Position numbers and translations under genes: made by a program | Part shown: positions 30,063-42,600 of the stretch, piece after piece | How the letters are laid out: the number at the start of each line of letters is the position of its first letter | How positions within the stretch are numbered: the first letter of the stretch is position 1 | DNA from: Synanceia verrucosa | Lineage: Eukaryota > Chordata > Actinopteri > Perciformes > Synanceiidae | Direction of reading: 5' to 3' | Assembly (NCBI GenBank): GCA_029721515.1 | Contig: CM056561.1 | Span: 9,656,501 to 9,720,500, forward strand | Length of the DNA stretch: 64,000 nucleotides | The notes under the pieces: generated by a model | The model's input: the letters and a program-made list of their open reading frames with translations, nothing else | Database searches by the model: none | What the model was told of the DNA's origin: nothing

Positions 30063-31297
30063 GTGAGTAAAAAAACGATTAATTAATGTCTCTTGTTTAT
30101 ATTTTACCATATGTGGTGCACGAGGTTATTCAAAGTGATACATGGGCAGTTTGTGGCTGGTGAGCAGTTTAAGCTAACATTAGTCACAGTCTGGCTGTTC
30201 ACCGTAACGTCACGTAGTCGTGGTTTTCTATAATAATTATATGCTCCAATTTAATTTAATTAGCATGCTATTTAGTTAATATTATCCGTTTGCGAGCACA
30301 GTAGTTGTCTGTGAATGGATAGTTATATACCCATCATTGCTACAGACAAACACCGGAGGTTAGTGAGTTCCGTCTCGTGCCATAGACTGAAGTCAACCGT
30401 TAACATTTAGCGACTTAACGTTAATAGCTTTTGATATAAGATATAACGTTTGCACCTGCTATAATGTTAAAATCTTGAAGGGTACATCGGGAACACTGTC
30501 GGGTCTGAGCTGCTAAAATAAGAATGCAGCTCCTCCCTGCACTCTTCCACAACATACAGCAGCGGAGGATTAGCCTACTTCCTAACATCGGCGAATTATT
30601 TTTTTAAAAATGGAAAATTTCGGCTCTTTGCCCGCACGGAATGGACACCGTTAGATGAAGCAGACAGGCCCAACTCTGCCCCACTCTAGCACACACACAG
30701 CACAGGGTAGATAGAATTTCATGGGCGTATGCGTTTAGCAAGTATGGCTGACTGCAAGGACATGGAAAAACATGAGAAAATGTAGTCCAGGGGCGCGGAA
30801 TGTATACCTATTAACTGCCTGTAAACACACTGGAAAGTTATAATATAATATACTAATATTTATATAATCTTGTATGTGCAGCTCAATTGTTACATGCTAT
30901 CATATTTTGTATTAATGAAAGTAATGTTTCGCATATGCTGTGGCTTTCTAAATAAAATGCGTTTCCTTGCATGCTTTATTCGATCATTAAATGTCTGATT
31001 GGCTGCTGTTTACAAAATAATAAAGCGTCTCAGTGATTTTGGTCGGCCATATTTGTTGTATGCTGTTATGGCTGGAAATTGGGAGGGAGTGGACTTTCAT
31101 TGTGTCTGATGCGATGATGGGCTTTGCATTCTGACAGATTATGTTTTGTTTTTTTTAACCTTGTAGCAAATACTATCTTAAGTATTTCTTACCAGGTTCT
31201 ATTTTATACAAAGCATGTGCAAACATCTCTTTTTCTGTGTTTCCTCAAGGAGGGATATACAAGGAGTCTGACTAGGAGAGCGCTCTAAACCGCAAAC

Positions 31298-33619
31298 ATG
31301 TCTGGGGCGTCTGTCAAAGTTGCCGTTCGAGTCCGGCCCTTCAACTCAAGGGAGATGGGCAAGGAGTCAAAATGTATCATTCAGATGCAAGGCAATACTA
31401 CAAGTAAGTAGCCCACTGGCATGCACACAACGACACACGCACACAGCCGATCCATGCAGGCCATATCTGCTAAGGGAAGTTTGGTATACCACACAGCTCC
31501 CGCTTGGTCTTCCTTAAGGGCTCTTAGCAGAGAACAGTAGAATGAGCAAACTGAATAGAGGACGGTTGGAGACAAACAGCCTGAAAGAGAAGAAAAGGCT
31601 TACAGAGTGAAATTCCTCCTCCTCCTCCTCCTCTGAAGGGGCCTGCATGCCTTAGGAGTCTCTGTGTGAGAAATGCTGAGTTGGTTCATATTGGGAGACC
31701 AAGGGGTCTCCACACAGCCTGGCCTGCTAATACCTTCTATTCATCAGGGCTTTGTCACACAGTGTTTTGGAATGGATATGTCCGTTACTTTGTAGTTTAT
31801 GATTATACCATCTCTCAGTGTACACAGATAGTTGTAAAGCACTTGTAAAGATGTGTTAAGTGTTGTAGCCTGAAGTTAATGATTTACATTATGTGTTGCT
31901 AAAAAGAAAATCAAGTAGTGGCATTAGCATTGCAAGGGCCTGTTGTCATTAAAGAAATTCAAACTTAATTTCTTATATGTTGCAGTTGTCATCAGATTTG
32001 TCTCACTGTTAACAACATATTCTCAGGGTTAGTGATTAGTATAGATAAAACTTATTATGCTTACAGCTTTAGATTGAGGCTCAGCAGCTTTATGCAGAAT
32101 TGCTGAAAGATAGATGTATGGATGTTAAATAAAAAATACACTAAATTTTTTTAATCTAAATATGTGTCTTGCAAAAATGCTGGAATCTATAAGAATATAT
32201 GAAAGGATAGCTGATAAGCAGAGCAAGAGCAGAAGACCTGAATGTGGTCCATGGTCTTGTGATTCAGCCTGCTTACTTGTGACTGTGAGTCATCAGGTAC
32301 TGTCGAGTGCTAGCTGCCTCCTTCATCATGGCTGTGCTGTTATGTCTCCTCTGAGCTGGCTGATGAACACAAACTCCCTGACATTAGCACGGAAACATTT
32401 AAGATAAGATGACATCATCCTTTATTCACCCTACAAACAGGGACATGTTATAACAGTAAAGTGGATAGTGCAACATTACAATAAGGGCCTGTACACAACT
32501 CTCAAGTTGAATAAATAGAAAAATGACCCAGTAACAAGGCAGCATGTGACAGCAGAAACCTGTTCTTCCAGTAGGCTCTTGTATTTGCTTTGAATTTTGT
32601 CAGTCTTGCGGGTTCGTTAGACTAAGCCTTTTTGAATCTTCCATAAGATCAAGAGTCCCCTACTGGTTATGGCTCACTTGCCAGTTATCTCTCACACTCT
32701 ACCAAAGAGAGGCTTTGTATCAAATCCCCAGTACTTTTACTCTATATCCTTGGGTTTTCATTATGCCAATGTCACTCAGAGGTGCTGGAGGGTGACTCGT
32801 GGTTTGTAGCAGAACTGCAGTGGAATATGGAGTGTTTTTGGAGGTTAGTGAGTGAGTGTGTGTGAGCGAGGGAGAGGAGGAGGCTGCAGTGCTGCCTACT
32901 CTACCTCTTATCACATGGGCATATTGCAGAGCAGAAAGGGAGGCTGGCAAAGGGCCATACTCTCCCTTCATCAGGACTTCATTGCAGATGGTATGCTGAG
33001 AACGCTGTCTGATTAGGATGCTGTACCTAGTGGCTCAAGTGTGCACAAGTCCATACATGCAGGAAAGATTATTTGACATCCAGATAGAAAATCTGATCTT
33101 TCTGTAGTTGTGGTTCAGTGACTTTCCTCTCCCTTTCTGTCTGTCACCATCTATCAAAGTCAGACAGTTTACATTTTTTAATCGAAACTATTGGCCAGTG
33201 GCCAAGGTTTCCACAGTGTTTTAATAGTTCTAATAGATAGCCACATTAATTGAGATTTTTTTTTAGCTTTATTTGAATTTTATAACATTCCCAATAATCC
33301 TGCAAAGTTTAAATTTTCACAGCTAACTTCTCAAACCACTGCAGCTGCATTTTTTTAAATTGGTGTGTCATGCTGCTGTAATCAGAGTCAGTGATAGCAC
33401 TAGTCTCACTTCGATGGCTTTTAAAAAAAAAAACATATTTTTCTGGAGATGCTTGGTCAGCTTGTAGGTGTTTGGCAGATGTCTGGACAAGGCCTGTGAC
33501 GCTCCCCTTATTGTTGTGACACACTCAAGGCCACATGTGTCCGTGCATGTATGTCAATGACACAGAAAATGCTTGGAGGCAAGGGCAGGATATGGTTTCT
33601 CTCTCTCTCTCTGTCTCTG

Positions 33620-33653
<34 letters not shown>

Positions 33654-36600
33654 CCTCTCTTTCTCTGTCTCTCTCTCTCCCTCTCCCCCCCTCTCTCTCC
33701 CCCTCTCCCTCTCTCTCTCGCTCTCTCTCTCACACACACACACACACGATGCATGGAGGGTTGTCGAGGACAGTTTGCAGGCAGAGCGGCAGCAAATTGA
33801 TTATCCAGTGTGCAGAAAATATGTCCAAGACCTCTACAGGCAGGCTGGAAACAAGCAAAGGCCTCTTTCAGTAGAAGCTTTTAAACATACCAGGGCTAAT
33901 GTAATTATAAAGGGGTGACGCGATTGCCTCTTGTATTAGTGTGGGTTGCTCCAAATGTTGAATAACGTCAGGACACCCAAAGCATGCCTGCACTGGGGCT
34001 CCGATGTGTTCTCCACCTCGGCCTCTGTCTTGTTATGTAAGCCGTGTGTTATGTTCTCCCTCAGCCAGTGAGCAGACACTCATGAATATATGGCCAAAGA
34101 TGGGCGATGATCTCGCACAGTGCTCACTGCTCAAGAAAAGCAGATCCTCTTTACATGTTACAGACCGTTACATTGACTTTAGTGGAACTAACCTGTGTTT
34201 AGATACCAGACTAGCCAGACTGCTAGACTAAAAGATAGTAGCCTATCCATGTTTTCAAGAACTTGATGGGTGCGCCACAAAATCATCCACCAAGCTGAGA
34301 GTAAACAAATTGATAGAACAAACAGAAGGTCACCAAATCAATTAAGCCGTCACCTTTCAGATACAATTTTGTTGAGTGTTCTCTCAGTATGAGCTAAGTG
34401 GATGGTGACCTTACAAAAACCCTACAGGGGAGGGATGGGCTCAGCTCTAGTGTCAGTTCTACATAAGAGGAAGCTATCAGGACAGCAGAAATAACAACGA
34501 GCCCATATCATATGAATAGGTTATGGTCATTGAGGAGAAAGAGGGAGCTGGAGAGACAAGTGGGGAGTCAGATGGAGAGCATGGGTTTGGGTTGAGGGAT
34601 GGTCATCCTACTGCTGAAGCCTTTGCAGACGGGTCCGATTGACCTGATTATGACCAGTAATCCACAGGCTTGTCTCAGGTTGCCACGCCTGGCTGCCGGT
34701 AATCCCTGTGACCTTTGTAGGTGTGCACTCATACCCACACACACACCCAGGGTGTTACATTGCTCATCACCTCCCGCTGCCACATGCACGACTTACACAC
34801 TTCTGACTGACCTCCTAACAAGGAGGGAGGACAGGCAGATGTCTGTCTGTGAACCGCTCATGCTGTGTCACAGGGCTTTCAGCCCAGAGGCGCAAATGCA
34901 TGCCGTACAGCTCAGTCACTTTTCGGCATGCCGACCTGCTGTTCTAACACCTACCAGTAACATTAAGTCATTTCACTGTCTTTTTTAAAGAAGTTTAAAT
35001 TATTTGCTCTTCCTTGATACTGACAGAATGAGGAAGTTCTGTGAAACTTTTTCAAAATAATAATAGTCAGGGAGAGATAACAATCTTCATAGTCAGAGGA
35101 ATTCATCTCATGCATCTATCACTGTCAAATCCTCTGTGGCCGTCTTCTATGCTGGGTAGTCAAGGCAACAGCAACATTTTCATTCTGCTGCAAGAGCAGC
35201 TTGAATGAATGAAAGCTTTGCACTTCTTTCATCTACTTTTCTTTTTCATAACATCATGCGCTCAAGTTGACTTTAGCTCCTGGCTCTGCCTTTCTGCCCT
35301 CATACCCCTGTAAGGCAGCTGAACTTGGGTCTCAGAAATTGCTGTGTGACACTGAGATTTGGCAGTTATTGAAACGATGTTAGGTTTGGTTGAAGGTTAA
35401 TGTGAACTGTTTGATTTTCTGTGATGACTAAATTCTTTTTAGATATTTTTGAGATATTTTTTCTTCTGGTCTGCATTAAGATTCACAGTTTGTTTTGGTG
35501 ACATTCTGTTCATACATAAGCCCTTCACTATTAGCTTTATTGCTGTGAGATCAAATGGCATCAAACAAACAAAGTAAAATGTGGCTTGTCATGTTGGCCT
35601 TTTTCTTTTGCTACAAAGAGTATTTTTTATGAATACTTGTTTTGAGATGAATAATAAACCTCAACATGGTATTGCACATCAAGGGATAGGCTGAATGCTG
35701 GAATGTCATTAATGTGGCAGAGGTCGGAAGGGGAAAGTGATAAATGCCTTCTCTTGTGGTATCAGCTTTGTAACTGACCCAGCCACTTGTGGTTTCCACT
35801 TCACGACTTTAAATCTTCAAGACCTTCTCATACTTTTGCTTGTTCCCATAGTTTCAGCAAGCGTAAGTGTACACTAGCTTTTTAAATGATCCAGCTGGAA
35901 AAATCCAGCCCAGTAGGGGTGTAACAGTAAAAAAAACAAAAACAAAAAAAAAAACACAGTGTGTACCTCGGTTTTAATCTGACAGTTTGGTATGATATGT
36001 TCATTTACATTTGTTAATAGTTTTTATTATTATATTATATTTTCTACTTATTCTACTTGTTTTTCTGTTACTGGTTCTTATTTTTTATATGGACCCTTAT
36101 TGCAATCCACTAAACTGCTGTAACACTAAATTTACCATTGTTGGGATGAATAAAGGATTAGATTACATTAATATTCTGTAACAATTTCACTCACAGCACA
36201 GAAGTAATGTTGGATTAATTGCTAATAGTGCGCATGTGCGAGTCAGAGAATAAACGGCCCGACTTGAAGTTTTAAGTTCCACAATTAAAACAAGCTGAAC
36301 ATTAGTGGACCACGGTACACCTCTGGAACCCAATGAATAATATCAATGTAATAAGTGTATTACAGAGCATTTGATTTATTGACTGGGGTCAGGATGCATG
36401 GAGAATTTCAACAACTCTAACAAAAGACAACTCCAGCTTTAACATCATAGACTCAGTCTTTAAAGAAATGCATTATAGGTATCTGAAAAACCACTGAATG
36501 TCATGAGAGTTGGTCACATTATGTGCTTATGTTCAATCACGTGATCCTCTGTCAACCAACTGTAACCCAGTTGGTTTCTTTGTAAATCTCAAATAGCTCA

Positions 36601-39600
36601 CTAGCTTCAGTGAGGATGATTGTGCAGTAGTCTGACAGTACTCCCCTTATACCATGAATTGTTTCACCTTGTTGTTTTTTTTAGCTCACTTTCCATCCCC
36701 ATTTGTGATGGGGTTGAGAGGGAACTGTGGGAGCCTATGGCAAAAAATGTGGGATATCAGAGGGGAGGATGGGATCAGAGCTGAATCAAGGGGGGGGGAG
36801 GGGGGGGGTGTAAACGCAGCCATAGCAGAGTCAAGCGCGAACCCTGTTCACGTGTCAGACAGCGTGAGGCAGCATCACATATAGCTCGCCCAGTTAGAGA
36901 TGATACTGATGCTGATTTATAATAATAGTAATAGTAATTTAATAAATTGTATTCATGCAATTGAGCTTAAAAAGGCAACACTATTATATTTGCATCCATC
37001 AATGTGTTGTTATGCTTTTGTAGATTGTGCCTGCACTTTAAGAATTGTCTGTATGTATAATGTAATTTTGTAAATTTACAATTCGGTTTCACTTCTCACT
37101 AGAATGCTAGAATCAATTTTACCAGCAGATCCCCAGAAATGCTGTAAATTACTTGTGATACTAAATTAAATATGGTTTTCGGGTGTTTTTTGTTTTGCTT
37201 TTAGTGTAGAATCCTTCAGAAAAACAACAAGATGTTATTGCACAGCATATTGACGCTGGGATGTTCCTGAGGATCTCTGCTTGGATTGGCTGCTGGCTTT
37301 CAGACCACACAAATCCATTAATGTTAGTAATAGTAGCAGAGATAAAAGCCCAACCGTCTACCCTCACATGACAAAGTGGAACAACACAATGTTGAATTAG
37401 ACTGGTGACACGCAGTTCACCTAATTCCTGAATTGTGCCCCAGTTTTATCGCAGCACCCAGTCATTCAAAGGTTTAGCGTGTTTGTCCAACAAAAGGGTC
37501 ACCAGCTGATTGTTGTCCATGGAGGACGGGGAATTGTGTGCAAATGTATCTTTTTGTTTATTGTATGTGTACAGGATAATAAAAAGTGGGGAAATAAAGA
37601 ATTTAGGTGGGTCACAAATTGAAAGATACATACACATGGTAAATATGGTCACTGTAAAATGATTAGATTGGTTCTCACACCTGTATGTACATGTAAGGCA
37701 GACTGTACTCACAGCAGCCCACATCCACCGTCATTCATTCCAGACTTGGTGATATAATCAGGGGATGGCGTGTTTGTTTTAAAGGTATAGTTCTCCCGGC
37801 TTGCTCCACTTAAGCCGCTCTTTGGTTCATTGCCTAAGTTGGGTGAAATGGCTGGACTTTCCCACATTCAAGAGAGTGAATGTGTTTCTTAGTTTTTTTT
37901 TTTGGTGCCCTGACCAGCACAGCTCTCCTTCCAGACTGTGTCGTTTGGTTTCCTCCCACAGTCTGAGCGCTGAATTCAGAGGCAAACCGGAGAGATTTGC
38001 AGTCCAGGCACGGGTCGCTTGGTGGTGGGAACAATGTTCACTTTTGTATTATTCATGAGTATGAAGTACGGGGTGGATGACACATGACAGTATATTAATT
38101 ATTAAACCTTAATTAATAAGATGGGAGTTTGTCCTTCAATGGCTACTGGAATCCTCTGCTGTCTCATGCTGCTGTTTAAATATAGTGAAGCAGCTATCAG
38201 TCGTGTACACACATACACATGCATACGTATTTTCACGCGTCAGTTCCTCCACAGAGAAAATCCTGGATAAAAAGTGTTAGTCATCTGACATTAGCTCGAG
38301 GCATCACTCACTGCTCATCTGGATTCACAGAACATGCCACACAAGTGATGCAGCTCATTCCTTTTTTTAATTTACACAAAGAGAATTTCACAGATCCATT
38401 TGCCACAGTTGTGTTCATGATGTCCTGGTGCTTACATAAAGCCAGAGAGCATTTAAAGCGAGTCTTCGGTCTCAGAGTTGAGTTAGTGGAGGAAATCCAG
38501 GTCACTGCTCTGTAAAATGGGTGCCTGTTGTGAGCAGTGAATGTAAGGGGGCTCTGTATTTCCCTTATCTGAGCAGCCTGGTCTGCACTGTTGTCCACAC
38601 ACTGCCCGGATCATATGATGCAGGCAGTGTTGAGACACAGTTTATTCCTTGAATTGGGATTTAAAACAAATGTGCAGCTGTTTTGAATGGACAGATTTAC
38701 AAATTGAAACAAATTTAATAATTGCTTTAATAGTTGCTAATATTTTGAAATATTTAGCTGGTTTGCAGTTATACAGTCTGTCTTTTCCAAGAGGAACTGA
38801 AGCCTTTATCTATGCTCTCCTCAAAGCCACCAGATTCCATAGGAAGAAAATGTTAATAGTTAACTTAATTAACTTAATTACTTTACTGGAGAGCATCGAT
38901 AGATACGCTGGTTTCACTGCACTTGTATGGTAAGTACATTTCATAATCTGAAGTTGCGTAGCTACTATATCTTTCCATGAGACAGGATGTGTCTGGAAAG
39001 ACTTCTGACTGTTCAAAGCAGCACCTGCAAAGAGGAGAATATCCTCCTTGGACCCGATCCAGCTGTAAACCTTGACTAAGGATCCTGTTTCATTTTGTTG
39101 ATGTTAACATTGAGGTGCAAACAACAAATATGTTCATTAGACATGTTGAGGAACGTGTCCTCCAGACTCTGGTTAGACACACTCAGCATCACTTGTGAGC
39201 CACTGGCATGTAATTTGGATATTTCTTGTTGTTTCAGCTCTGATTTCATAGAGGCTTGTGGGTTCAACCCTCCCATGTCATCACCTGAGAGGCTGTCTGG
39301 TATCCCTCTCTCTTTGTTATAGTTCTGTGTTTGTTTAGCTTCTGAATGGAGTCCTGCTGGCTTAGCATGTTTTCTCTGTCTGGTGGCTTCTGGAAGCGTC
39401 TCTTTAGTCTCTGTTATCCTGGACTCAGTGAACTTGTATGAGCAGCTCATATCAAAAGGCTCTCGCAGTCGCAGCCCTAGCTGGCTTTCAGTGTCTTTAG
39501 GGCTGGGAGCAATGTATGGTTTGGCAACGGGTTCTGCGGAAAGTTTGGGCGGCTGAAATCTGTCCATTCCTTCCTGTCACTGACAGTCTGTCGGCATGCG

Positions 39601-42600
39601 AAGCTCTAGCTGCCATCTGCTGCTGTATAAATAGATAGTAGTCAGAGCTGGAACAGCTGGCACATAGGCCAGGAGGACTGCGCCCTTTCCTGATGCTTTC
39701 TAGCTGGAAAAGCAACCCCTTCAAAGCCATTTTAATGTATTTTATTTTCTTGTGGACATTTTAGCAAACAAAGTAACCTAGTTTAAAACAAATTTGAACA
39801 GACCTCTAACTTTCTGGTTATGAGACTCATTTGTGTGCTTACATGCACTATACTATCATTTTTTTCATATATGTGATGATATCTGATTTCTTAAAGGAAT
39901 AGTGTGTAACAATTTAACAGAAATTGAATTGAGTCGTTTCTCCACTCAGCTACCAGCAAACATGACACAGGATATCTCTGTTGGTCTTCAGGAGCTGCTC
40001 CATTTGTTTTATGCACAAACTGAAACAACTTCTGTACATGTACTTGATATTCTGAAAACCTTCTGCTCCATTGCACACATTTGCTGCCATTCTCTTGCTT
40101 CACCACTCACTTCCTCACACACTCACACCAGTGACCTATGCTAATCGAGATAGATAGAACATATTTGTTTTTTCGTCTGCCACGGTTCCTGTAAATGCCG
40201 TTTTAGAAATAAAGTATAAACGGCAAGCCCTCCCACATTTTTTTCTCTCTGCAGTGTCACTCTGGACATGCTCTGGAAAAGAAGGAAAATTGCTGACCAG
40301 CTATATTTTTTCTGTATGAATCAGATTTTATCGAATCGCCTTGTTTGTTAGGTGTATGTAGTTACAGAATTAATTTCAAATATCTCAAAGATGTATTTTT
40401 TACAACAGTAAAATTAACGTGTTTTATTTCTGATACTGTCCATTTGCTTTTAACATACAGTCTATATTTCCAATGAAAATATCGAAAAGTTTCTTTTTTC
40501 TAAATGATGTGATTTTGATCACATGGAGCAGAGTGGTGGTTAGGCCTTGTGAAAAGAGTTATTGTGATAGAAGGACTGGGAACATAAAGCCTTGTCATAA
40601 CAGATTACCTAATGTGTTTTGCAGGCTGTGTTGTCACTTGCAATACCCTGCATTCAGGCCATTGTTCTGGTGTCTTCCTGTGTTTTTTTTTTTTTTTGCC
40701 CTTTCCTCTACCCTAGTAGGAAGCGAAAAAAGACGTGATTGGCCTTCTACAGTAGAAAATGAGGATTTGTTAGTAACTCTGTGCCTTCTTTAACTGTTAC
40801 ACATATTCTTCTCATGCAGTGGCTCATCTCATTTAAATAATTAAAATTTTACTGTTATCATTAATAGAAAGTTTGTTTTTGCTTGTTTGTGGAGGTGGAT
40901 TGCGGTCTGAAGAGTCATGTCTCCTGGCTAGACAAACTCATCTGCCTGCCCGGAAAGGTCCAAGTTTTTTTTGGCAGGAGTGCTCAAAAGAGGAGTATTG
41001 AATTGCTGTACAGATATTTTTAATTAAAGGCCACAAGGCATTTCCCTGATCAGACGTGAAAGTGCACTGTATCCAAAGGGGTAATCAAGAAACCACATGT
41101 TTGTTTCTGTTTTGGAGATGTTGTGCGTCCTGTGTGGCTGTGACAAGCTCAGCTGTTTGGCAAATGAGCACAGCAATGCTCAGACACTACTTTTAGCCTG
41201 CAGCTTTGAGCTGCATCCAGTGACAACTCTGTCACCTGTGCTGTAGCCCCGGCAACCGCGCCATCACACACACTCTTCCAAAGAAGCTGGATACGACACG
41301 CAAAAAAAATTTCTGTGGCCATGTCAGAGTGTGCCCCATCCAGTGTGAAGGCTCACTATTTCAGACTAAACAGCCATGTTTGCGTCACTGTGGCTCTGTT
41401 CAAGCCATCGGCTCATGTCAGCAGCTGCTTTGCTTCACCGCTCAAGCACAAGCTGTGACCCAGGTGTGCATTTGTAATGTTGTATGAGAGATACAGTGTT
41501 ATTGATTTCTCTTCTTACATATTATACTTTTTAAATATATTTTATTTAGCACCATTCCTTTTACTGATTTAAGACTTGACCCCAGATGTAATCAACACAA
41601 AACAATATGTAAAACTAGAAAAGCACTCAGAGGGTGCAGACCTCTGCCAAGGCAGCATTCTGCCGCAATTTTGTACTCTATGCACAGTTTTTCACAATTA
41701 TTGCAGAAAATATTTGATATGACAATAAAAATATTGAAGATTATAAACTGAGGATTCTTTTCTGGGTATTTTAAGACCAGTTGCATTGCTCTAGCTCCTT
41801 CCTACATGAAGTGGTTAAAAATGTGTATTTGACCTTGGTCACCTTGACCTTTTATTGATCTTGACCATACTGAATATGTGACTTCTGGATTCCTATATTA
41901 GTTTATATACCAAATTAGGTGACGACTGGAGGAAAATTGTACACCCTGGTGCGTTGAGAAAAAAAATAATCAGTTTTAAGTTAGGCCACTTCTGACCAAC
42001 CCTGAAAATTTCATCAAATCTGTTTAACTTTTGAGTCATTTTGCAAACCAACATATAAACAAACAACCCTGGTGATCACATAACGTAAAAATCTCAGTAT
42101 TTGGTATATTGACTTAAATGCACATGGTTAGGGTTCTTTAGTCTGACCAACACTCACATTTGGTGGAAATGAATCCTGTGAGTGAATGAAATTAATCCTG
42201 TGAATGAATGAATGAAATGATATGATTCAGAAGCGAACCATTACATCACACTGCTGCCTATATGCACACAGACCCAAGGGATGCTATTAAAATTCTGCAG
42301 TCTCGCTAAGAGAAGCACACAATGTAATTATTATTTCTGTGAATGCCTGGGTTCTCACCAACTGTTTTCCTATATATTTTACATACGCATTCATGCGATG
42401 CCCTTATCCTCTTCTGTGACCGCAGACAGACATCGATCAGCTTGATCTAACAGCTAAGCAAGTCCTTAGAGGGATACTGGAAGGCAGATATGTTCAGCCA
42501 TTTTAGACCCTGCTCATCTGCTAGTCTCAGGTGAATGAGGCTAGTTTTTAGTCCCCATCTGGTGCTCAGAGACCTCCTAACAACCTAATTACTGAGAGGT

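Noticed and set aside
33525..33918. Ser/Leu-rich and Arg/Glu-rich ORFs up to 127 codons
   Set aside because: Artefacts of the CT/CA repeat, open in every frame.
34599..34988. 129-codon plus-strand ORF in the kif1b intron
   Set aside because: Cys/Thr/Leu mix without domain character, no splice or promoter context, near repeat-like sequence.
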